Below, piece by piece: positions 17,427 through 27,329 of a DNA stretch of 64,000 bases. The position numbers and the translations under genes were made by a program. Under the pieces are notes generated by a model that was not told where the DNA came from, made no database searches, and saw nothing but the letters and a program-made list of their open reading frames with translations. Source of the stretch: Actinomycetota bacterium (lineage in GTDB: Bacteria > Actinomycetota > Actinomycetes > Mycobacteriales > Micromonosporaceae); assembly GCA_005885555.1 (NCBI GenBank), contig VAWN01000100.1, forward strand, positions 70,481-134,480, read 5' to 3'. Numbering within the stretch: position 1 is the stretch's first letter; each line of letters opens with the position of its first letter.

Positions 17427-19184
17427 TCAGGGCACCATCCAGCCCAGCACCCCGGTGGCCTGCAGGCTCACCAGGACGCACATGAACAGCAGCAGCACCA
17501 GGCTCCAGCCGAACACCTTGCGGAAGATGTCGCCCTCCCGCCCGGCCAGGCCCACCGCGCTGGCCGCGATGGCGAGGTTCTGCGGGCTGATCATCTTGCC
17601 CATCACGCCGCCGGAGGAGTTGGCGGCGGCCAGCAGTACCGGATCCAGCCCGGTACGCGCCGCCGTCTGCACCTGCAGCGCCCCGAACAGCGCGTTGGAC
17701 GAGGTGTCCGAACCGGTGACCGCGACCCCGATCCAGCCGAGGATCGAGGACAGGAACGCGAACACCCCGCCGGCGGTGGCCAGCAGCGCGCTGAGCGTGT
17801 TGGTCTGGCCGGACTGGTTGAGCACGTACGCCAGTGCCAGTACCGCCATCACCGTGATGATCGCCCAGCGCAGCTCCACATAGGTGTCGGCGTACGCCCT
17901 GGCCGCCCGGCCGGGTGCGATGCCCAGCACCAGCGCGGTGAGGATGCCGGCGATGAGCATCAGCGTGCCGGGCGTGGACAGCCAGGGGAACGCGAACGTC
18001 GCCGAGGACACCGGCTTTCCGTTCGCGCCCAGCACGTCCAGGCCCGGCCAGTGGAACGAGTACGTCCACGGGTGCTTGGTCAGCGCGGTCTTGATGGGAC
18101 CGATGTTCGCGACCGCGAACACCGCGATGATGATCAGGTACGGCGCGTAGGCGCGCGCGACGTCGCCGGGGCTGTCCTCCCGCGCCACGCCGCCACCGGT
18201 CACGCTGTCTCCCCCGCCGCCACCGGTCTCCGGGTGCGGTTCGACCGGTTCGCCGCCCAGCGTGGAGCCGGCGACGTACCCGCCGCCACCGGCGCCGACC
18301 GTGGCCAGTTCGGCAGGTTCGGTGCGCAGGTCGGGTGACTCGACGGGTTGCCACACCCGGACCAGCAGCACGAGCGACAGCGCCGCCAGCAGGGAGGCGA
18401 TGATGTCGGTCAGCGGTACCGACACGAAGTTCGACGCCGCGTACTGCGCGACGGCGAAGGTCACCCCGGCGGTGAGCGCCGCCGGCCAGGTCTGGCGCAG
18501 CCCGCGCCGCCCGTCGACGAGCGCGACCAGCATCAGCGGCACGATCAGCGCCAGGAACGGGGTCTGCCGGCCGACCATCGACCCGAGCGTGTCGACGGTC
18601 AGCCGCGGGTCGGGGTTGGCCCCGTGCGCCACCGACGCCAGCGTGACGATCGGGGTGGCCAGCGCCCCGAACGCGACCGGCGCGGTGTTGGCCAGCAGTG
18701 CCAGCGACGCGGCGTGGATCGGCCGGAACCCCAGCGCGATCAGCATCACCGCGGTGATCGCCACCGGGGTGCCGAACCCGGCCAGCGCCTCCAGCAGCGC
18801 ACCGAAGCAGAACGCGATGATGACGGCCTGGATGCGCATGTCCGGGCTGACCCGGGCCATGGACCGGCGCAGCACGTCGGAGTACCCGCTGGCGACGGTC
18901 AGGTTGTACACCCAGATCGCGTTGAGCACGATCCACAGGATCGGGAAGAACCCGAACGCCGCGCCCTCGCTGGCCGACAGCAGCGCCTGCCCGACCGGCA
19001 TGGCGTAGATGGCGACCGCGACGACCAGCGCGACGGCCAGCGAGATCAGCGCGGCCAGCCAGGCCTTCATCCGGACGATGCCGAGCAGCACGAACAGGGT
19101 CAGCAGCGGGAGTGCGGCGAAGATGGCGGACAGGGCGACCGAATGGCCGACCGGATTGGTATGGATCTTGTACTGGTCCAGCAT
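17427..19184 (-). CDS. LctP/GlcA-family lactate or glycolate permease
   Basis: 585 residues, about thirteen membrane helices. Family signatures include GALLEALAGFGTPVAI, NTAPVAFGALATPIV and LLAAANSSGGVMGKMISPQNLAIA, which are conserved in L-lactate permease LctP and glycolate permease GlcA. A 60-residue Gly-rich hydrophilic loop (about 290-350) between helices is longer than usual. It is the last gene of the glycolate oxidase operon, 3 bases behind glcF, so glycolate (and perhaps lactate) uptake is the likely role, parallel to E. coli glcDEFGBA. Confidence 0.9.
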   Translation of the reverse strand: MLDQYKIHTNPVGHSVALSAIFAALPLLTLFVLLGIVRMKAWLAALISLAVALVVAVAIYAMPVGQALLSASEGAAFGFFPILWIVLNAIWVYNLTVASGYSDVLRRSMARVSPDMRIQAVIIAFCFGALLEALAGFGTPVAITAVMLIALGFRPIHAASLALLANTAPVAFGALATPIVTLASVAHGANPDPRLTVDTLGSMVGRQTPFLALIVPLMLVALVDGRRGLRQTWPAALTAGVTFAVAQYAASNFVSVPLTDIIASLLAALSLVLLVRVWQPVESPDLRTEPAELATVGAGGGGYVAGSTLGGEPVEPHPETGGGGGDSVTGGGVAREDSPGDVARAYAPYLIIIAVFAVANIGPIKTALTKHPWTYSFHWPGLDVLGANGKPVSSATFAFPWLSTPGTLMLIAGILTALVLGIAPGRAARAYADTYVELRWAIITVMAVLALAYVLNQSGQTNTLSALLATAGGVFAFLSSILGWIGVAVTGSDTSSNALFGALQVQTAARTGLDPVLLAAANSSGGVMGKMISPQNLAIAASAVGLAGREGDIFRKVFGWSLVLLLFMCVLVSLQATGVLGWMVP

Positions 19185-19187
19185 GGA

Positions 19188-20501
19188 TCACCTCGTGGGG
19201 AGCAGGACCTCCGGGGACAGTCCGCGCAGGGACGCGTCCAGTACCTGCGCGGTATGGGCGAACCCGATCGAGCCGCCCAGCCGCCGTACGGCGGCGGCCA
19301 CCTGCATCAGACAGCCCGGGTTCGCGGTGACGAGCAGGGCTGCCCCGGTGGCCAGAACATCATCGGCCTTGCGGTCACCCAACCGCCGGGCCGGTTCGGG
19401 GTTGAGGATGTTCCAGATGCCGGCCGAACCGCAGCAGATCTCCGGGTCGGCGATCTCGTGCAGGGTCAGCCCGGGAATGTCGCGCAGCAGCCGGCGCGGC
19501 GGTACCCGGATGCCCTGCGCGTGCGCGAGGTGGCAGGCGTCGTGGTACGCCACGGTCACCGGCAGCGGATGCCGCGTGGCGACCGGTCCGAGCTCGTCGA
19601 GCAGCTCGGACAGGTCGCGCACCTTCGCCGCGCACGCGTCCGCCTTCGCCGCGTACGCCGGGTCGTCGCGTAGCAGGATGCCGTACTCCTTCATCGACGA
19701 GCCGCACCCGGCCGCGTTGACGGCCACGTAGTCCACCCCGTCGAACGCGTCGACGATCCGGCGGGCGAACCGCTGCGCCTGCGCCTCGCGTCCATTGTGG
19801 ACACTCAACGCGCCGCAGCAGCCCTGGCCGCGCGGGATCACCACGTCGCAGCCCTCCAGCGCCAGTACCCGGGCGGTGGCGGCGTTGACCTGCGGGAAGA
19901 ACGCGTCCTGCACGCAGCCGGTGAGCATGCCGACGACCGCGCGGCGGGTGCCGCGGGCGGCCACCCGGCGGGGCAGCGGCACCCGCCGGCGCAGCCGCGG
20001 CGCGAGCGCCTGCGCGGTGGCCAGGTTGTCCGGCAGCAGCCGCTCGACCAGACCCGCGAGGTGGCTGGCCTGGTAGGCCCGCAGCGGGCCGCGCAGGGCC
20101 CGCAACCGCCGGGGGTACGGGAAGAGCGCGAAGACGGCGGCGCGCAGCGCCCGGTCCCGGGCCGGCCGCTCGTGGCGGCGCTCCACCTGCTGGCGGGTGT
20201 CCTCGATGAGCCGGTCGTAGCGCACCCCCGACGGGCAGGCGGTCACGCAGGCCATGCAGCCCAGGCAGCGGTCGAAGTGGGTGGCCATCGCGTCGCTGAG
20301 CGGCTCACCGGACAGGCCCTGGTCCATCAGGTGGATCCGGCCGCGCGGGGAGTCCATCTCCTCGCCCCACAACACGTAGGTGGGGCAGGTCGGCAGGCAG
20401 AACCCGCAGTGCACGCAGTCGGCGATCAGGTCCAGCCGCGGCGGGTGGTGCGCGTCGAACGCCGGCTCGGTGAGCGTCGGCTCGGTGACGGTCGGCTCCA
20501 T
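19188..20501 (-). CDS. glcF: Glycolate oxidase iron-sulphur subunit GlcF
   Basis: 437 residues. Two [4Fe-4S] ferredoxin motifs are seen, C29-x2-C32-x2-C35-x3-C39 and C79-x2-C82-x2-C85-x3-C89, then two CCG domains (GCCGALSVHNG and CCGSAGIWN) that bind a further cluster. It carries electrons from the GlcD/GlcE flavoprotein to the membrane quinone pool. The ATG at 20501 follows GGAGGG; the N-terminus has a small TVTEPTLTEP repeat. A long frame continues upstream to 21104 but is antisense-free read-through of glcE in another frame. Sits between glcE (2 bases) and the permease (3 bases). Confidence 0.92.
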   Translation of the reverse strand: MEPTVTEPTLTEPAFDAHHPPRLDLIADCVHCGFCLPTCPTYVLWGEEMDSPRGRIHLMDQGLSGEPLSDAMATHFDRCLGCMACVTACPSGVRYDRLIEDTRQQVERRHERPARDRALRAAVFALFPYPRRLRALRGPLRAYQASHLAGLVERLLPDNLATAQALAPRLRRRVPLPRRVAARGTRRAVVGMLTGCVQDAFFPQVNAATARVLALEGCDVVIPRGQGCCGALSVHNGREAQAQRFARRIVDAFDGVDYVAVNAAGCGSSMKEYGILLRDDPAYAAKADACAAKVRDLSELLDELGPVATRHPLPVTVAYHDACHLAHAQGIRVPPRRLLRDIPGLTLHEIADPEICCGSAGIWNILNPEPARRLGDRKADDVLATGAALLVTANPGCLMQVAAAVRRLGGSIGFAHTAQVLDASLRGLSPEVLLPTR

Positions 20502-20503
20502 CG

Positions 20504-21658
20504 TCAGATCCCTCCCACGAAGCGCCCGGGTGCCAGCCGCCCGTCCGGGTCGAACTGTGCCTTGACCCGGCGCATCAGCTCCAGTCCCGGTACCGGGCCC
20601 CACCGGTCCACGTCGGCGCCGGCCGGGGCGGTCAGCACGACGGCGTGCCCGCCGGCCGCCTGCGCCGCGGCGCGCAGCTCGTCGACGGCGGTCGGATCGG
20701 CACCGGCGTACAGCACCCCGGTACCGGCCGAGCCCCGCACCGACGCGCCGGCCCGCCGCCCGGCCGCCAGCAGTGCCGGTACCCCCGACAGCGCCGCGGT
20801 CAGCTTGAGCCCCACCTGCCCGGCCGCCCACGGGTAGCTCCCCCACCACGCCGGCCGGGCGGTCTCCTCGCCGTCCAGCACCGCGCGGGTGGCCGCGACC
20901 CGGCCGCGCACCCCGTCGGGTACCCCCTCCAGGAGAACGGCCACCTCGATCCCGCCACCGGCCGGCGCGTCGACCTCCACCGCGGACGGCACGACCTGCC
21001 CGGCGCGGACCGCGGCGACCGCGCGCCCGGCGTCGGCGGGGGTGTCCACCCGGCGGCTGACCACGGCGGCGGCCGCGGGCAGCGGATGCAGCCGGAACGC
21101 GCACTCGGTGAGCACCGCGAGCGTGCCGAACGAGCCGGTGACCAGCTTGCCCAGGTCGTACCCGGCGACGTTCTTGACGACCTTCCCGCCGGCCTTGGCG
21201 ACCACCCCGTCGGCCCGCACCACGGTCACCCCGATGAGCAGGTCCCGGGCCGTACCGTAGAGCAGCCGGCGCGGCCCGCTGGCCGACACCGCCACGGTGC
21301 CGCCGACCGTGCCGCCGGCGTCCAGCGCCAGCTGCTGCCCGGCCGGGGCCAGCTTGTCCTGCAGCTCCGCCATCGGGGTACCGGCGCGGACCACCACGAT
21401 CAGGTCGCCGGCCGCGTGCTCGACGACCCCGGTGAGCCGGCCGGTGTCCACGATCAGGTCCAGGCGGCGCGGCGGGGCGGCCCAGTCCTGCCGGGTACCG
21501 GTGCCGCGCACCACCACGGCGAGGTCCCGCGCGGCGGCCACCCGCAGTACCTCGGCCACCTCCTGTGTCGAGGACGGCTCGGCGACGTACCGGGCCCGCA
21601 CCCCGGCGACGGCCTCGCCCGCACGCGCGTCGCGTATCCCGGCGCGCCCGGCGGCCAT
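20504..21658 (-). CDS. glcE: Glycolate oxidase FAD-binding subunit GlcE
   Basis: 384 residues with an FAD-binding PCMH fold: VVVRGTGTRQDW, DAGGTVGGTVAVSASGPRRLLYGTARD and VKNVAGYDLGKLVTGSFGTLAVL are the expected GlcE motifs. Unlike GlcD it lacks the C-terminal catalytic domain residues and acts as a partner flavin subunit. ATG at 21658 overlaps the glcD stop (ATGA). The gene ends RFVGGI two bases before the glcF start, so the three oxidase subunits are made from one coupled message. Confidence 0.9.
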   Translation of the reverse strand: MAAGRAGIRDARAGEAVAGVRARYVAEPSSTQEVAEVLRVAAARDLAVVVRGTGTRQDWAAPPRRLDLIVDTGRLTGVVEHAAGDLIVVVRAGTPMAELQDKLAPAGQQLALDAGGTVGGTVAVSASGPRRLLYGTARDLLIGVTVVRADGVVAKAGGKVVKNVAGYDLGKLVTGSFGTLAVLTECAFRLHPLPAAAAVVSRRVDTPADAGRAVAAVRAGQVVPSAVEVDAPAGGGIEVAVLLEGVPDGVRGRVAATRAVLDGEETARPAWWGSYPWAAGQVGLKLTAALSGVPALLAAGRRAGASVRGSAGTGVLYAGADPTAVDELRAAAQAAGGHAVVLTAPAGADVDRWGPVPGLELMRRVKAQFDPDGRLAPGRFVGGI

Positions 21659-23151
21659 CAGAACACCTCCGCGAGCCCGGCCTCCTGCAACGGATGGGCG
21701 CCCTTGTGCCGCCCCGGTACCTCCCCGCACAGCCGCGGGGTCGGGAACACCTTGCCCGGGTTGGCCAGCCCGCCCGGGTCGAACGCGCACCGCAGCAGCT
21801 GCATGGTGTCCAGGTCGTCGGCGGTGAACATGCGCGGCATCGACTTCGCCTTGTCCACGCCCACGCCGTGCTCGCCGGTGATCGAGCCGCCGTGCTCGAT
21901 GCACAGGTCCAGGATCGCGGTGGACACCCGCTCGGCCCGCGCCGCCTCGCCGGGCACGCTGTCGTCGAACAGCACCAGCGGGTGCAGGTTGCCGTCGCCG
22001 GCGTGGAACACGTTGGCCACCCGTACCCCGCCGTCGCGGGACAGCTGCGCGATGCGCCGCAGCACCTGGGGCAGCGCGGTGCGCGGGATCACCCCGTCCT
22101 GCACGATGTAGTCCGGGCTGATCCGGCCGACCGCGGCGAACGCCGACTTGCGGCCCTTCCAGAACAGCGCCCGCTCGGCGTCGTCGGCGGCCACCCGGAT
22201 CTCGACGGCGCCGTGTTCCCGGCAGAAATGCTCGACGTCGTCGAACTGCGCGTCGACCTCGGCGGCCGGGCCGTCCAGCTCGACGATGAGCACCGCGCCG
22301 GCACCGTCGGGGTATCCACAGTGGACAGCCGCCTCGGCCGCCTCGATGGCCAGGGCGTCCATCATCTCGATCGCGGCCGGTACCACGCCGGCGCCGATGA
22401 TGGCCGACACCGCCGTCCCGGCCGCGTCCGTGGTGCCGAAGCCGGCCAGCAGCGTGCGTACCGCCTGCGGCAGCCGGGTCAGCCGCAGCGTCACCTCGGT
22501 CGCGATACCGAGCGTGCCCTCCGAGCCGACGAACGCGCCGAGCAGGTCGTACCCGGGCGGGTCCGGTGCCCGCCCGCCCAGCCGCACCAGGTCCCCGGCC
22601 GGGGTGACCAGCTGCGCCCCGGTGACGTGGTTGGTGGTGAAGCCGTACTTGAGGCAGTGCGCGCCGCCGGAGTTCTCCGCCACGTTGCCGCCGATCGAGC
22701 AGACCTGCTGGCTGGACGGGTCGGGCGCGTAGTAGTACCCGTGCGGCGCCGCCGCCCGGCTGACCGCGAGGTTCACCACGCCTGGTTCCACGACGGCCCG
22801 CTCGTCCTGCGGCGCCACGTCGAGGATCGCGCGCATCTGCGACGTGACGATCAGTACCCCGTCGGCGTGCGGCAGGGCACCGCCGGACAGCCCGGTACCG
22901 GAGCCGCGCGCCACGTACGGCACCCCGGCCGCGACGCACTCGCGGACCACCGCCGCGCATTCGAACGCGGTGTGCGGGAACGCCACCAGCGCCGGGACCA
23001 CCTTGTAGTGGGTCAGCCCGTCGCATTCGTAGGTGCGCAGCTGCTGCCGGTCGGTGAGCACCTGCGCGTCGGTCAGCGCCATCCGCAGCCGCGCGGCCAG
23101 GGCCGCGATGTCGCCGGCCGTCTTCGCAGCCGCGATGTCGCCGGCCATCAT
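21658..23151 (-). CDS. glcD: Glycolate oxidase catalytic flavoprotein GlcD
   Basis: 497 residues. FAD motifs [13 protein letters not shown] and [20 protein letters not shown], and the active-site HAGDGNLHP region near the C-terminal half are typical of GlcD/D-lactate dehydrogenases. It oxidises glycolate to glyoxylate (D-lactate is a possible second substrate). The ATG at 23151 overlaps the malate synthase stop. The first 20 residues carry a duplicated AGDIAA unit produced by a 27-base repeat in the DNA, and homology begins only after it. With glcE, glcF, a permease and malate synthase it forms a full glycolate-to-malate route. Confidence 0.93.
   Translation of the reverse strand: MMAGDIAAAKTAGDIAALAARLRMALTDAQVLTDRQQLRTYECDGLTHYKVVPALVAFPHTAFECAAVVRECVAAGVPYVARGSGTGLSGGALPHADGVLIVTSQMRAILDVAPQDERAVVEPGVVNLAVSRAAAPHGYYYAPDPSSQQVCSIGGNVAENSGGAHCLKYGFTTNHVTGAQLVTPAGDLVRLGGRAPDPPGYDLLGAFVGSEGTLGIATEVTLRLTRLPQAVRTLLAGFGTTDAAGTAVSAIIGAGVVPAAIEMMDALAIEAAEAAVHCGYPDGAGAVLIVELDGPAAEVDAQFDDVEHFCREHGAVEIRVAADDAERALFWKGRKSAFAAVGRISPDYIVQDGVIPRTALPQVLRRIAQLSRDGGVRVANVFHAGDGNLHPLVLFDDSVPGEAARAERVSTAILDLCIEHGGSITGEHGVGVDKAKSMPRMFTADDLDTMQLLRCAFDPGGLANPGKVFPTPRLCGEVPGRHKGAHPLQEAGLAEVF
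23102..23146 (-). repeat. 18-bp direct repeat (27-bp period) at the glcD start
   Basis: GCCGCGATGTCGCCGGCC occurs at 23102-23119 and 23129-23146. The 27-base period keeps frame and gives two AGDIAA units at the GlcD N-terminus ([20 protein letters not shown]). Probably a local duplication of the start region. Confidence 0.88.
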
Positions 23152-24725
23152 GGCATCCGTTCGTACGCGGGCAGGGTGAGGAACTCGACGAACTCGTCTG
23201 CGACGGCGACCTCCAGGAACAGCGCCCGCGCGTCCTCCAAGCCTGCACCGCCCAGCTTGGCCAGCTCCTCGTCGGTCAGCCGCTGCACCAGCTCCCGGGT
23301 CACCTTCTGCCCGGAGTCGGCCAGGGTCACGTCGTTGTGCAGCCACTGCCACACCTGCGAGCGGGAGATCTCCGCGGTCGCCGCGTCCTCCATCAGGTTG
23401 TTGATGGCCACCGCGCCGGTACCCCGCAGCCAGCTCGCCAGGTACTGGATGCCGACGCTGATGTCGCCCCGCAGCCCCGCCTCGGTCTGCTGGCCCGGGG
23501 TGTCGCGCACGTCGAGAAGCTGCGCGGCGCTGACCCGTACCTCGTCGCGGGTGCGGTCGAGCTGGTTGGGCCGCTCGCCGAGCACCGAGTCGAACACCTC
23601 GCGGCACACCGGTACCAGATCGGGGTGCGCCACCCAGGAGCCGTCGAACCCGTCACCGGCCTCCCGCGTCTTGTCCTCGCGCACCTTCGCCAGCGCCGTC
23701 GCGTTGACCTGCGGGTCGCGCCGGCTGGGGATGAACGCGGCCATCCCGCCGATCGCGTGCGCGCCGCGCTTGTGGCAGGTGCGTACCAGCAGTTCGGTGT
23801 ACGCGCGCAGGAACGGCGAGGTCATCGTCACCGAGTTGCGGTCGGGCAGCAGGAAGTCGCGGCCTCGGGTACGGAACTTCTTGATGACGCTGAACATGTA
23901 GTCCCACCGGCCGGCGTTGAGCCCCGCCGAGTGCTCGCGCAGCTCGTAGAGGATCTCCTCCATCTCGAACGCGGCCGGGTACGTCTCGATCAGTACCGTG
24001 GCCCGGATCGTGCCGCGCGGGATGCCCAGGTGCTGCTGGGCCGCGAGGAACACGTCGTTCCACAGCCGGGCCTCCAGGTGGCTCTCCATCTTCGGCAGGT
24101 AGAAGTACGGTCCGCAACCGCGCGCCAGCTGGGCGGCGGCGTTGTGGAAGAGGTACAGGCCGAAGTCGACCAGCGCGCCGGACATCCGCTCGCCGTCGAC
24201 GAGCAGGTGCTTCTCGGTCAGGTGCCAGCCGCGCGGCCGGACCACGATGGTCGGCAGCTCGCCGGCGTTGACCGCGTAGCCCTTGCCCTCCGGCGAGGTG
24301 AAGCGCAGGGTACCGGCGATCGCGTCGCGCAGGTTCAGCTGCCCCTCGATGACGTTGTCCCACAGCGGGGTGTTCGCGTCCTCGTGGTCGGCCAGCCACA
24401 CCTTGGCGCCGGAGTTCAACGCGTTGATCGTCATCTTCGCGTCGGTCGGCCCGGTGATCTCCACCCGCCGGTCCACCAGGCCGGGCGCCGGATCGGCCAC
24501 CCGCCACTGTCCTTCCCGCACGTCCTTGGTCTCGGCGAGGAAGTCCAGGGTGCCGCCGGCGGCCAGCTCCGCCTCCCGCTCGGCGCGCCGGCCCAGCAGC
24601 TCCCGGCGGCGCGGCTCGAAGGCGCGGTGCAGCTCGGCGAGCAGGGCCAGGGCCGGGCCGCTGAGCACCTCGTCGTACCGGTCCCGCAGCGGTCCCGCTA
24701 TCTCGACGCCGGCCGATCTGTTCAT
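23148..24725 (-). CDS. aceB: Malate synthase A
   Basis: 525 residues, the length of malate synthase A. Recognised segments: the substrate loop [14 protein letters not shown] (LADFEDANSP is usual, so His replaces Phe), [53 protein letters not shown], and [13 protein letters not shown]. It condenses glyoxylate with acetyl-CoA to malate. Isocitrate lyase is not in the window; instead the gene is coupled to glcDEF, so here it mainly disposes of glyoxylate from glycolate, as GlcB does in E. coli. Overlaps glcD by ATGA and starts 9 bases after the methyltransferase stop. Confidence 0.95.
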   Translation of the reverse strand: MNRSAGVEIAGPLRDRYDEVLSGPALALLAELHRAFEPRRRELLGRRAEREAELAAGGTLDFLAETKDVREGQWRVADPAPGLVDRRVEITGPTDAKMTINALNSGAKVWLADHEDANTPLWDNVIEGQLNLRDAIAGTLRFTSPEGKGYAVNAGELPTIVVRPRGWHLTEKHLLVDGERMSGALVDFGLYLFHNAAAQLARGCGPYFYLPKMESHLEARLWNDVFLAAQQHLGIPRGTIRATVLIETYPAAFEMEEILYELREHSAGLNAGRWDYMFSVIKKFRTRGRDFLLPDRNSVTMTSPFLRAYTELLVRTCHKRGAHAIGGMAAFIPSRRDPQVNATALAKVREDKTREAGDGFDGSWVAHPDLVPVCREVFDSVLGERPNQLDRTRDEVRVSAAQLLDVRDTPGQQTEAGLRGDISVGIQYLASWLRGTGAVAINNLMEDAATAEISRSQVWQWLHNDVTLADSGQKVTRELVQRLTDEELAKLGGAGLEDARALFLEVAVADEFVEFLTLPAYERMP

Positions 24726-24734
24726 AGGGTCAAA

Positions 24735-25409
24735 TTACGCTCCCGGCCGGTGGGCGCATACCGCAAGCGCATACGGAAGTGGCTCGTCGCGGGGCTCCAC
24801 CACCCGGTCGATCACCAGGCCGGCCGCCGGGAACGCGGTCAGCAGGTCGGCCAGCGGCACGTGCCGCATGCCCAGCCGGCTGCGCACCCCGCCGGGGCTC
24901 CACCACGGCGCGGCCGGGTGCCATCCGGCGGCCCGGTAGGTCGGGTGCACGATCCGGGCGCCGTCGTCCCGGTTCTCGATGCACGGTCCGTTGAAACACG
25001 GGTGCACGCCGTAGCAGACCAGCCGGCCGCCAGGCCGCAGGACCCGCGCCGCCTCCCGCAGTACCGCGCCGAAGTCGTCCACGTCGGTGGACACCCACAT
25101 CGCCACCACGGTCGGGAAGGCAGCGTCGGCGAACGGCAGCGCCGCCGCGTCGGCGTGCACCGCCGCGGGTACCCGGCGCCGGGCCAGCCGCAGCTGGTCG
25201 GCCGAGCGGTCCAGCCCGACCGGCACCCGGCCGGTCGACCGGATCACCTCGGCGTACTGGCCGGTGCCGCAGCCCAGGTCCAGGCACCGGCCGGTACCCG
25301 GGCCGAGCAGCCGGGCGAGTTCCGCCCCGTGCGACCCGGCGGCCGCCTCGTTGTACCCGTCGTACCAGTCGGCGATACCGTCATACCGCGCCCCACGCAC
25401 CCCCGTCAT
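24735..25409 (-). CDS. Class I SAM-dependent methyltransferase
   Basis: 224 residues. Motif I LDLGCGTGQ at 43-51, an acidic loop GLDRSADQL after strand 2 and motif post-I ALPFADAAFPTVVAMWV mark a UbiE/YcgJ-like small-molecule methyltransferase. Substrate unknown. Start at 25409 (MTGVRGARYDGIADWYDGYN) fits the family opening; the frame is open further upstream to 25457 but into the shared promoter region with rbpA. It is the first gene of the glycolate operon by spacing, or shares its terminator region with it. Confidence 0.82.
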   Translation of the reverse strand: MTGVRGARYDGIADWYDGYNEAAAGSHGAELARLLGPGTGRCLDLGCGTGQYAEVIRSTGRVPVGLDRSADQLRLARRRVPAAVHADAAALPFADAAFPTVVAMWVSTDVDDFGAVLREAARVLRPGGRLVCYGVHPCFNGPCIENRDDGARIVHPTYRAAGWHPAAPWWSPGGVRSRLGMRHVPLADLLTAFPAAGLVIDRVVEPRDEPLPYALAVCAHRPGA

Positions 25410-25543
25410 GAGCGGAACTCTAGTACTCACTTGCATCAAACAAGTCGGTAGTCGCATCCCACCGGGGCATCGGGGGCGGTCGTTGCGGCCAAACGCCGGC
25501 TACCCTCGAAGGAGGCAACGAGGTAGTCTGCCCGATCGCGTCG

Positions 25544-25569
25544 GGAATCGTCAGGCTGATCGCCTCGTT
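25544..25569 (+). promoter_or_regulatory. SigR/SigH-type promoter of rbpA (GGAAT-N18-GTT)
   Basis: GGAAT at 25544-25548 and GTT at 25567-25569 are separated by exactly 18 bases, the consensus for thiol-oxidative-stress sigma factor SigR of Streptomyces and SigH of mycobacteria. It would start transcription about 36 bases before the rbpA ATG. rbpA of S. coelicolor is a known SigR target. Confidence 0.75.
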
Positions 25570-25611
25570 ACACCGGAGAACCGACCACGCACCCGAAGGG
25601 GAATTCCGATC

Positions 25612-25953
25612 ATGGGCGAGCGCATGCTGCGCGGAAGCCGCCTCGGAGCCGTCAGCTACGAGTCCGACCGCAACACCGAGCTGGCTCCGCGGCAGACCCG
25701 CGAGTACCTGTGCGCCAGGGGCCACCAGTTCGAGGTACCCTTCGCCGTCGACGCCGAGGTCCCGATGACCTGGGAATGCAAGTTCGACGGCACCGTCGCG
25801 CGGCTGGTCGACGGCAACGAGCCCGAGCAGAAGAAGGCCAAGCCGCCCCGCACCCACTGGGACATGCTCCTGGAACGGCGCTCCATCGCCGAACTGGAGG
25901 ACATCCTCGCCGAGCGGCTGGAAGAGGTGCGCGCCCGCCGCGGCCGCGCCTGA
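25612..25953 (+). CDS. rbpA: RNA polymerase-binding protein RbpA
   Basis: 113 residues, nearly identical in plan to known RbpA: GSRLGAVSYESDRNTELAPRQ opens the protein, a small beta core follows (YLCARGHQFEVPFAVDAEVPMTWECKFDG) and KPPRTHWDMLLERRSIAELEDILAERLEE is the basic linker and sigma-interaction helix. RbpA binds the RNA polymerase beta subunit and group 1/2 sigma factors and stabilises the open complex in actinobacteria. GAAGGGG precedes the ATG. Controlled by a SigR-like promoter, and ended by a perfect 19-bp stem 12 bases after the stop. Confidence 0.96.
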   Translation: MGERMLRGSRLGAVSYESDRNTELAPRQTREYLCARGHQFEVPFAVDAEVPMTWECKFDGTVARLVDGNEPEQKKAKPPRTHWDMLLERRSIAELEDILAERLEEVRARRGRA

Positions 25954-25964
25954 CCAGTACCCGT

Positions 25965-26006
25965 ACGGATCGCCGGCCGGATCACCCGATCCGGCCGGCG
26001 ATCCGT
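25965..26006. terminator. 19-bp perfect hairpin between convergent rbpA and fxsA
   Basis: Left arm 25965-25983 and right arm 25988-26006 are exact reverse complements with an ACCC loop. No U tract follows in either direction, as is usual for strong actinobacterial terminators. Serves both converging genes. Confidence 0.8.
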
Positions 26007-26041
26007 GTGCGCACAGGTTCCGTTACGCCGGCGGTGACCGG

Positions 26042-26518
26042 TCAGCGGTCGACGATCTCGCCCTCGATCGGCGGCTCGTCGTGCGGCTCGTCGCCACGCT
26101 GAACCCGTACCTTCACCTGCCGCGGCCCGAACAGGTCACCGGCCGCCGCCGAGGACACCCGGCGCTCGGTCAGCCGGCGTACCCCGTGCCGCGCCGCGCG
26201 ACGCACCAGCGGTACCAGCAGCAGCAATCCGGCCACGTCGGTCAGGAACCCCGGTACCACCAGCAGCAGCGCGCTGAGCAACCCGACCAGCCCGTCGCTG
26301 ACCTGCGGCCCGACCGGCCGGCCCGCCTCGGCCGCCGCCCGCAGCGCCCGCCAGCCCCGGGTACCTTCCCGGCGCAGCCGCCAGCCACCCAGCAACGCGG
26401 TGAGCAGCACCAGCAGTACCGTCAACGCCAGGCCCAGCCACTTCACGGCCAGGACCAGCAACGCGATCTCCAGGACGGCGAGCACCAACAGCCCGATACG
26501 CAAGGAACCCTGTCGCAT
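26042..26518 (-). CDS. fxsA: FxsA-family membrane protein
   Basis: 158 residues. Two helices at the N-terminus (VLAVLEIALLVLAVKWLG, LTVLLVLLTALLGGWRLRREG) and a second pair (LVGLLSALLLVVPGFLTDVAGLLLLVPLVRR) match the FxsA core, in which the VVPGFLTDVAG turn is the most conserved point. E. coli FxsA relieves phage exclusion by F plasmid when overproduced; the normal role is unknown. A 45-residue charged tail ends IEGEIVDR, common in actinobacterial members. ATG at 26518 has GGGAGG four bases ahead. Confidence 0.87.
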   Translation of the reverse strand: MRQGSLRIGLLVLAVLEIALLVLAVKWLGLALTVLLVLLTALLGGWRLRREGTRGWRALRAAAEAGRPVGPQVSDGLVGLLSALLLVVPGFLTDVAGLLLLVPLVRRAARHGVRRLTERRVSSAAAGDLFGPRQVKVRVQRGDEPHDEPPIEGEIVDR

Positions 26519-26537
26519 GCCGCCTCCCACACACGAG

Positions 26538-27329
26538 TCAGCGGCGCTTGCCGCCGAACACCTGGCGTAACGCGTCGAACCGGGCCCGCGTTCCCCACAG
26601 GCCGACCCGCCACAGCGCCTCGCGCACGATCTTCGAGCTCATCTTGCTGGTGCCGCGTTCCCGGTCCGCGAACGTGATGGGTACCTCGACCACGCGGAAC
26701 CCGTACTTGTGGGTGCGCCACAGCATGTCGATCTGGAAGCAGTAGCCCTGCGAGGTGACCGAGTCGATCTCGATCTTGTCGAGCACCGGCATCCGGTATG
26801 CCCGGTAGCCGGCTGTCGTGTCGCGGTACGGCACGCCCAGGCAGATCCGGGTGTACAGGCTGCCGGTGCGGGAGATCGCCAGCCGGCTCCTCGGCCAGTT
26901 CACCACGGTGCCGCCCGGCACGTACCGGGATCCGATCACCAGGTCCGCGTCGCGCAACGCATCCAGCAGCCGGGGCAACTGCTCCGGGGCGTGCGAGCCG
27001 TCGGCGTCCATCTCCACGACCGCCTCGTACCCGTGCTCGCGCGCCCAGCCGAACCCGGCCACGTAGGCGGCACCCAGCCCCTGCTTGCCGGGCCGGTGCA
27101 GCACGTGCACCTGGCCGTCGGCCGAGGCGAGCTCGTCGGCGATGGCGCCGGTGCCGTCCGGGCTGTTGTCGTCGGCGATGAGGACGTCCACCTGCGGTAC
27201 CGCGGTGCGCACCCGATCGACGATGATCCGCACGTTGTCGGCCTCGTTGTAGGTCGGGATCACCACGAGAACCCGGCCGATTCCCGGGTAGCCGTCGCCG
27301 CGCTCCGGTGTGGCCGTGTCCTCACTCAC
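26538..27329 (-). CDS. ppm: Polyprenol monophosphomannose synthase
   Basis: 263 residues, GT2 family. [12 protein letters not shown] opens the nucleotide-sugar fold, EMDADGSH supplies the metal-binding Dx[11 protein letters not shown] and the closing [10 protein letters not shown] are typical of dolichol/polyprenol-phosphate mannose synthases. It moves mannose from GDP-mannose to a polyprenyl phosphate at the inner membrane, donor for lipoglycans and protein O-mannosylation. No membrane helix is present, so it relies on its lipid substrate or on Lnt for location. GTG start overlaps the lnt stop (GTGA); in mycobacteria the two are fused as Ppm1, here they are separate but coupled. Confidence 0.92.
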   Translation of the reverse strand: MSEDTATPERGDGYPGIGRVLVVIPTYNEADNVRIIVDRVRTAVPQVDVLIADDNSPDGTGAIADELASADGQVHVLHRPGKQGLGAAYVAGFGWAREHGYEAVVEMDADGSHAPEQLPRLLDALRDADLVIGSRYVPGGTVVNWPRSRLAISRTGSLYTRICLGVPYRDTTAGYRAYRMPVLDKIEIDSVTSQGYCFQIDMLWRTHKYGFRVVEVPITFADRERGTSKMSSKIVREALWRVGLWGTRARFDALRQVFGGKRR

